Source: CAYPEZ01 sp964409985 (GTDB lineage: Bacteria > Patescibacteriota > Minisyncoccia > Phycocordibacterales > UBA6899). From it: a DNA stretch of 10,613 bases. Below are positions 6,182 to 10,613 of this stretch, piece by piece. The position numbers were made by a program, and so were the translations under genes. Position 1 is the stretch's first letter; each line of letters begins with the position of its first letter. Location of the stretch: positions 1 to 10,613 of the forward strand of contig CAYPEZ010000033.1 in assembly GCA_964409985.1 (NCBI GenBank), written 5' to 3'. The notes under the pieces are model-generated. The model saw nothing but the letters and a program-made list of their open reading frames with translations, was not told the origin of the DNA and made no database searches.

Positions 6182-8641
6182 ATGTTTTATCGCCAAGCAC
6201 ATCAACGCGGGTTTATCGCTCTAGTCTCAACAATTGTGATTTCTTTTATTCTTACTGCGCTATTGTTTACCGTAAGTACATCGAGTTTTTATGCCCGGGC
6301 AGATACATTGAGCGCTGAGGCAAAACGTATAAGTCTCGGTCTTGCGGAGAGTTGTGTCAATGTTGCACTTCTCTCAATAAGTCGCAATTATGCATATGAT
6401 CAAGTGATCACAGCTTCTGGCGGAGCGACAACAACCATCGGCACCGATGCTCAAGGGATACCTCAAGTTTGCGTGATCAAGTCAATAACGGTCGCATCTT
6501 CGACTCCAGAAAAAAAGATATTGGATATTGCTGTGCAATCCGAATATCGAGATACATACAGCAATATTACGACTCGCACCACTGTATACAACCCGGATGT
6601 CGTGAAGGTTCCAAGTGCCTATATTACGGTGTCAGCGATTGTGGCGCCGGGCGGAGCTAAACAACCTTCAGATTTCCCACTCTTTCTTGATGGATCTCCC
6701 ATCGTTTCAGGTGAGACTCGCGCAGTAACGCCAAACACCACCCATACGGTATCAACGAGCACAACACCGTCTGGATATACCAGTGATGGAGTTTGGATTG
6801 GTTGTCCCGGGGGCACGACCGCACCAGCTCCGGGCGAGAGTGTGTCTTGCTCAGTCTATTTTATGGTTGAACCCACAACAGCCTCGTTGACCCTGATTGC
6901 AAATATTCCTGCTGGAGATAATCCTGCACTGTTTCCATTGACCATTACGCGCGTAGGATCAAGCACTCCAATGGGGACAGTTACTTCAGGTGTCCCAACA
7001 ACAACGCTTCCGGGAAGTTACACCTTAGGGTATTCGATGCCAGCGGGGTATACCACCTCAGGATGGAATGATTGTCCTGGGCCGCTCTCACTTACAAAAG
7101 GACAGATCCAATACTGCACTGTGACATTTACAAAGCCTTCAGTTGCATGTGCGAATACTGTCGTCATGCTTGATCGATCAGGAAGTATGTTCACGGATCC
7201 TGCGTACATTGCTGACGAAAAACGTGCGACCATGTCTCTCCTCGATCTTTATAATACGGTCACACCCGCACCTCTGATGGCTATTGGACGATTCGATGAT
7301 GTTTCAACAGGGAATACGGCGGAAATCATTCCAGGAGCACATCTTACGGATGTCTATGGAACTTCTGGCAATGCCACAAACACAGGAGCAAAATTGCCGG
7401 GCGGTGGAGGGGGTCCGCAGAACTGGGCTCAACCCACTCGTGGTTTGTTAGAGGATGGATTATTCACGACAAGTGTAACCAATGGACAGGAACAGGGATT
7501 TGGGTATTTTGGGTTCTCCATACCTCCTGGTATGACCGTGAATGGAATTGAGGTGAGTGTGAATGCAAAAGCGACAGTCGCCACAACACTCGGTGTAGAG
7601 CTCTCATTCACAAACGGAGCAACATCAACTGCTAGTGGAAAAACCATTTCGCTCTCGACGGTTGCAAGTACCACAATCATCGGTGGTGCGACGGACAAAT
7701 GGGGAAGAACGAACTTCTCCCTCGATGAATTTACAGATGGAAAATTTATCATCAAACTCAAGAACAATGCGCCGACATCCCAGACAGTGTCGGTGGACTA
7801 CACAAAAGTAAGAATTTGGTACAGTGCATCGTCAACAGGGTTGTATCAAGCAGTTGAAACAGGGCTTCCACAGAATCCAACAAGCCCGACGAATCTCTCT
7901 GCCGCAATCGACACTGCTGTCACCGAGCTGAACACTGTTTCAAATGGGAAACAGAAAGTCCTCATCCTTATTTCTGATGGAAAGCCTACTCGACCTACAA
8001 ACACGACAGTTGCATCGTCATCGGCTGCTGCTTCTGCTGTGGCGGCAAAAAATGCTGGAGTAAAGATTTTCACCATTCACTTTGGTGATACAACAGGGAA
8101 AACATTTCTTGCGAGTCTTGCCACAGACTCAGCTCATGACAAAGGAAATGATAGTGTTGCTGAAAATAATGATGGAGATAACTTCTTTGTTTCTCGGACT
8201 TCGGGAGACATGCCTGCGGTATTCCAGCAAGTGGGAAGTGCTGCGTGCACTGCTGTTCTTGCTGCAACCCAAGCACACTTGAATGTTGTCACAACAGTCA
8301 TTAATAACGACGGTGGGGTTAAAAGTGCTGGAGACTTTACTGTGAGCGTTTCAGGTGGTTCGCCATCTCCTTCTCCAAGCAGCTTTGCGGGATCTTCGTC
8401 TGGCGTACTCGTCTCTGTTGCACCTGGATCAACGATCACTGCAACACAGACAGGTCTCTCGGGATACTTCAGTCCGTATTATTCCGGATGTTCTTCTGTG
8501 ACTGTTGCTGCTGGAGAGACAAAAACATGTACCATCGTTACTGACGATACCCCAGCCCCACTTCCACCCCCAGAGAATCCACCTCCGCCATCAGATATTG
8601 ATATCGGATCGTGGATTGAAACTGCGACATCGACTCCATAA
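6182..8641 (+). CDS. PilX/GspK-position minor pilin carrying a von Willebrand A domain and prealbumin-like modules
   Basis: An 819-residue giant minor pilin. The leader MFYRQAHQRG is cleaved at G10/F11 before a hydrophobic helix (to ~31). Position +5 is Val (V15) instead of Glu, as in GspK/PilX-type pilins that cap the tip. A PilX-like stalk runs to ~143. Two prealbumin-like modules follow (144-229 with C208/C223; 230-322 with C298/C312). A vWA domain occupies ~324-690 with complete MIDAS residues: D331-x-S333-x-S335, T570, and D599 in LISDGKP. A beta-sandwich of ~178 residues is inserted at 374-551 (IPPG 447-450, GGATDKWG 501-508). C323 and C689 bracket the vWA domain and could pair. A third prealbumin-like module (699-788, C770/C783) and a Pro-rich tail end the protein. 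ATG 6182 lies one base after the upstream stop. Its role is probably metal-dependent adhesion at the pilus tip. Confidence 0.9.
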   Translation: MFYRQAHQRGFIALVSTIVISFILTALLFTVSTSSFYARADTLSAEAKRISLGLAESCVNVALLSISRNYAYDQVITASGGATTTIGTDAQGIPQVCVIKSITVASSTPEKKILDIAVQSEYRDTYSNITTRTTVYNPDVVKVPSAYITVSAIVAPGGAKQPSDFPLFLDGSPIVSGETRAVTPNTTHTVSTSTTPSGYTSDGVWIGCPGGTTAPAPGESVSCSVYFMVEPTTASLTLIANIPAGDNPALFPLTITRVGSSTPMGTVTSGVPTTTLPGSYTLGYSMPAGYTTSGWNDCPGPLSLTKGQIQYCTVTFTKPSVACANTVVMLDRSGSMFTDPAYIADEKRATMSLLDLYNTVTPAPLMAIGRFDDVSTGNTAEIIPGAHLTDVYGTSGNATNTGAKLPGGGGGPQNWAQPTRGLLEDGLFTTSVTNGQEQGFGYFGFSIPPGMTVNGIEVSVNAKATVATTLGVELSFTNGATSTASGKTISLSTVASTTIIGGATDKWGRTNFSLDEFTDGKFIIKLKNNAPTSQTVSVDYTKVRIWYSASSTGLYQAVETGLPQNPTSPTNLSAAIDTAVTELNTVSNGKQKVLILISDGKPTRPTNTTVASSSAAASAVAAKNAGVKIFTIHFGDTTGKTFLASLATDSAHDKGNDSVAENNDGDNFFVSRTSGDMPAVFQQVGSAACTAVLAATQAHLNVVTTVINNDGGVKSAGDFTVSVSGGSPSPSPSSFAGSSSGVLVSVAPGSTITATQTGLSGYFSPYYSGCSSVTVAAGETKTCTIVTDDTPAPLPPPENPPPPSDIDIGSWIETATSTP

Positions 8642-8713
8642 TATCGCTCTACAGAGCCATATTTTCGATTCTTGTCGAGTATTGCATTTTCTCTTGGGGA
8701 GAGTAGAGTGTGT

Positions 8714-8743
8714 TTCATATCGTTCCTTCGTGTGTCTTATATT
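8714..8743 (+). promoter_or_regulatory. Possible sigma-70-type promoter for the major pilin
   Basis: In the 151-nt gap before the major-pilin gene, TTCATA (8714-8719, 4 of 6 to the -35 consensus) and TATATT (8738-8743, 5 of 6 to the -10) are 18 nt apart. This would give a leader of about 40 nt. The gap is the only long one in the cluster, which fits separate and higher expression of the major pilin. The match is modest, in AT-rich DNA. Confidence 0.33.
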
Positions 8744-8792
8744 TATCCTTTTCTCGCACATCATTGCGAGTATTATTCACTGTATTCAGTTT

Positions 8793-9308
8793 ATGAATAA
8801 CAAAAAACAGTTCTCTCGTGCTACTCGAGGTTTCACTCTTATTGAAATTCTCGTCGTTATCGGAATTATTGCGCTTCTTGCAACTATCGTCATTGTTGCC
8901 GTGAACCCAGCAAAGCAATTCGCTCAGGCACGCAACTCACAGCGTTCAAGTAACGTAAACGCAATTCTTAATGCCATTGGCCAACGTATGGCAGATAATA
9001 AAGGTGTTTTTGAAGGAGATTTTGCGATTTCTGGTACTCAATATCATTGTGGAAAACTTCCTTCAACGGTTGCCACTGCAACTCCAGTAGCTCTTGGTGT
9101 GACTACAGTTACCGAAAGCCCAGATATAGGCTGCCTCGTTCCTACGTATATTTCTCAACTTCCAACCGATCCATCAAATCCTACTGGATCTACAGATCTT
9201 GGATACACAATTCATCAGAATGCAATCAAACAAGTGACTGTATGCGCGACCCTCGCTGCTGGAGAAACTTCAGTTCCAAACGCATCATCAACTTGTGTGA
9301 CGCGATAA
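8793..9308 (+). CDS. Type IV major pilin candidate (PilA-like)
   Basis: A 171-residue prepilin with a canonical leader: MNNKKQFSRATRG, cleaved at G13/F14, then FTLIEILVVIGIIALLATIV with Glu +5 at E18. The helix continues amphipathic (NPAKQFAQARNSQRSSNV). The C-terminal domain holds four cysteines (C86, C114, C151, C168), enough for two disulfides. It has the simplest and most typical pilin design in the window, and it stands apart from the minor-pilin run behind its own possible promoter and just before a strong terminator. These are the reasons to call it the major subunit. The upstream frame is open for 96 codons but overlaps the PilX-like gene out of frame, so ATG 8793 is chosen. No Shine-Dalgarno sequence is visible. 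A GspG-like pseudopilin is the alternative. Confidence 0.88.
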   Translation: MNNKKQFSRATRGFTLIEILVVIGIIALLATIVIVAVNPAKQFAQARNSQRSSNVNAILNAIGQRMADNKGVFEGDFAISGTQYHCGKLPSTVATATPVALGVTTVTESPDIGCLVPTYISQLPTDPSNPTGSTDLGYTIHQNAIKQVTVCATLAAGETSVPNASSTCVTR

Positions 9309-9322
9309 GAAACTTAAAGGAA

Positions 9323-9366
9323 TCGAAATAAAAAACTCCGCCCTAGTGCGGAGTTTTTTATTTCGA
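9323..9366. terminator. Bidirectional intrinsic terminator
   Basis: A perfect inverted repeat of 19 bp has arms 9323-9341 and 9348-9366 and a 6-nt loop (CCTAGT). The GC core is CTCCGC/GCGGAG, flanked by A6 on the left and T6 on the right, so both strands read as hairpin plus U-tract. It lies 15 nt after the pilin stop and 9 nt before the end of the convergent DUF805 gene, and probably serves both. Confidence 0.92.
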
Positions 9367-9374
9367 AGATATGT

Positions 9375-9827
9375 TTAAGTATTCAGCACCGCTTTGAAGA
9401 ACTCTCGCTTTGGATCTGGTGCTTCACCATACATATTTGGCGTTCCAGTCCCGTGTTTCCAACAGAGGTAAATGACTACGAGAAGTCCAACGACAGGGAT
9501 GAGTCCAAGAAGCGTGAGCCACCCTGTTTGTCCAAGGTCGTGCCAGCGTCTGATGGTTGTCCCTACGCCTACTACTGCAATAGCAAGCGAGATGATCCAA
9601 CCAATGACAGGGATCATTCCTAGGACAAATGATGCGACAAGTCCAGCAACAGCAAAATAAAAGTAATTGACGTTATCAATGCGTCCCTGAAAAAGTTTTT
9701 CAATACTAAATCCTGCAGTCGCCGCTTTTGCACGGTTGGCAACTTGCCCAAGGTCTGCTTGAGCGTTTTGTGTCGAACCCTGCTGGCCTGATTGTGCTTG
9801 TCCTTGAGTGTTGTCTTGTGAATCCAT
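9375..9827 (-). CDS. DUF805 family inner-membrane protein with Gln-rich N-terminus
   Basis: A 150-residue integral membrane protein of unknown function. The DUF805 signature is clear: LFQGRIDNVNYFYF (45-58), the RRWHDLGQTGWL motif (93-104), a following G-L-I-P-V-V-G helix, and the final GTPNMYGEAP (128-137). Three to four hydrophobic segments lie at about 55-70, 72-90 and 104-122. The first ~24 residues are low-complexity and rich in Gln, Ser, Asn and Gly, unlike the usual DUF805 N-terminus, which begins close to the GRI motif. The gene is transcribed from the minus strand, convergent with the pilin cluster, and shares its terminator. A likely promoter lies immediately upstream. No direct link to pilus function is visible. 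Confidence 0.9.
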   Translation of the reverse strand: MDSQDNTQGQAQSGQQGSTQNAQADLGQVANRAKAATAGFSIEKLFQGRIDNVNYFYFAVAGLVASFVLGMIPVIGWIISLAIAVVGVGTTIRRWHDLGQTGWLTLLGLIPVVGLLVVIYLCWKHGTGTPNMYGEAPDPKREFFKAVLNT

Positions 9828-9858
9828 AGTGGGAAATATATGAATAATGATAGACAGT

Positions 9859-9887
9859 ATTATCTACTTTAATTGATTGATAATCAA
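9859..9887 (-). promoter_or_regulatory. Likely sigma-70-type promoter of the DUF805 gene
   Basis: Read on the minus strand, TTGATT (plus 9882-9887, 4 of 6) and GATAAT (plus 9859-9864, 5 of 6) are exactly 17 nt apart. Initiation would fall near 9852, about 25 nt before the DUF805 ATG at 9827. The site sits in the 63-nt gap after the peptidase gene, so DUF805 can be expressed separately from it. Confidence 0.5.
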
Positions 9888-9890
9888 CCC

Positions 9891-10613
9891 TTATCCCTCA
9901 TTAAGTACAGCACGAGTTTTGGGGCCTACAACACCAATAGGTTCAATACCTTTTGCTTTTTGGTAAGCCACGAGGGCCCGCTTTGTGACAATACCAAAAT
10001 ACCCAGTATTCGATGGATGAGTGAAAAATCCAAGAGAACGTAAGCGTTTCTGAAGCTCTTTGACTTCTTCTCCTTCTGAGCCAAGGATAAGACGCTTTGT
10101 GAAAATAAATGTGCTCACAGTAGGTTCTGGGGCCGTAAGTGTTGTTGATGCCGAAGCCAAAAAGCTGACGTAAGCAGACAAAAGACTCTCATAGGGGTTT
10201 ATGAGCCCGCTTGGTGAATACATTTCAAAGTGAAGATGCGCGCCAACATTTTCAGCATTTCCACTATCGCCGACCCACCCGATGTGCTGCCCCCGTGTGA
10301 CTCGAGCGCCCTCCGTAAGTCCTGGAGCGTATGCATTCGCAGTCCCTCCAGCATTATCGTCGGTTCCCGGGGTGTCATTGTTGATATGGAGATATTTATA
10401 TCGATATCCATCATCTCCTTCTATGGAAATTTCGTATCCCCACGTTGGTTCACTTTGGGGGAGGTAGCGCACCACACCATCAGATGCTGAAATGATCGGT
10501 GTCATTTTGGGTACGATGATATCAATCCCCTTATGTGAGTGTCCTGCGCGCGGCTCTCCGAAATCATTGCGAAATTGCGCGATGATTTGCAATGGGAATG
10601 TGATGTCGTGTGT
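9891..10613 (-). CDS. M23 (LytM-type) peptidoglycan endopeptidase with C-terminal peptidoglycan-binding domain, 5' partial
   Basis: The C-terminal 240 residues of a zinc metallopeptidase that cuts peptidoglycan cross-links outside the membrane. Numbered from the window edge, H27-K-G-I-D31 gives the HxxxD zinc motif, Y75-L-H76 the central His, and H126-L-H128 (GAHLHFEM) the catalytic pair, so the site is complete. A loop of ~25 residues (NNDTPGTDDNAGG and on) is inserted after H76. A linker with a hydrophobic stretch leads to a PG_binding_1 domain (about 176-238: GSEGEEVKELQKRL, TGYFGIVTKRALVAYQ, GVVGPKTRAVL). The frame stays open through the right edge (THDITFP precedes the first possible TTG at 10592), so the true start and any signal peptide lie outside. 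It probably acts in wall remodelling or division; acting on a neighbour's wall is speculation. Confidence 0.93.
   Translation of the reverse strand, partial: THDITFPLQIIAQFRNDFGEPRAGHSHKGIDIIVPKMTPIISASDGVVRYLPQSEPTWGYEISIEGDDGYRYKYLHINNDTPGTDDNAGGTANAYAPGLTEGARVTRGQHIGWVGDSGNAENVGAHLHFEMYSPSGLINPYESLLSAYVSFLASASTTLTAPEPTVSTFIFTKRLILGSEGEEVKELQKRLRSLGFFTHPSNTGYFGIVTKRALVAYQKAKGIEPIGVVGPKTRAVLNEG

Noticed and set aside
7429..7767. Long minus-strand open frame within the vWA pilin (likewise 1719-2093)
   Set aside because: These are shadows of strongly supported plus-strand genes, with no recognisable domains and no start signals.
8691..8703. Small hairpin CTCT-TGGGG-AGAG after the vWA pilin as a terminator
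   Set aside because: The stem is only four to five pairs with no T-tract; it is too weak to call.
8505..8792. N-terminal extension of the major pilin (start at 8505)
   Set aside because: It overlaps the PilX-like gene out of frame and would bury the leader. ATG 8793 gives a 13-residue leader.
10590..10592. TTG as start of the M23 peptidase
   Set aside because: The frame continues to the edge with THDITFP, typical of sequence just before the M23 core, so the gene is cut by the window.

Overview
The window looks like part of a Candidate Phyla Radiation (Patescibacteria, Parcubacteria-like) genome. This is inferred from style and cannot be proven here. The grounds are very tight gene packing, a compact type IV pilus (T4P) locus with small pilins, a secreted multi-domain adhesin built from SdrD-type and prealbumin-like modules, a small DUF805 membrane protein with a Gln-rich head, and an M23 endopeptidase with a peptidoglycan-binding tail. 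Standard code translates every gene cleanly. No rRNA, tRNA, CRISPR array or transposon was found.

Layout. Positions 1-8641 form one plus-strand cluster. It begins with the 3' part of a secreted adhesin (HYR end, FN3-like, prealbumin-like and two SdrD-B-like domains). Next come the assembly ATPase pilB, the platform protein pilC, and four minor-pilin genes in the order FimU/GspH, PilV/GspI, PilW/GspJ, PilX/GspK. Gaps are 9 nt or less, and some genes overlap. After a 151-nt gap with a possible promoter comes a major-pilin candidate (8793-9308). A near-perfect 19-bp bidirectional terminator (9323-9366) closes the cluster. On the minus strand follow a DUF805 protein with its own likely promoter, and the C-terminal part of an M23 peptidase that runs off the right edge.

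How the genes work together. PilB and PilC would power pilus assembly, and the four minor pilins would form the tip or priming complex on which the major pilin polymerises. The notable point is the cargo. The PilV-position pilin carries a seven-bladed LVIVD-like beta-propeller, and the PilX-position pilin carries a von Willebrand A (vWA) domain with intact MIDAS residues. In proteobacterial pili these two functions, vWA plus propeller, sit together in the separate tip adhesin PilY1. Here they appear divided between two minor pilins in adjacent genes, with no PilY1 in view. pilD, pilT and pilMNO are not in this window.
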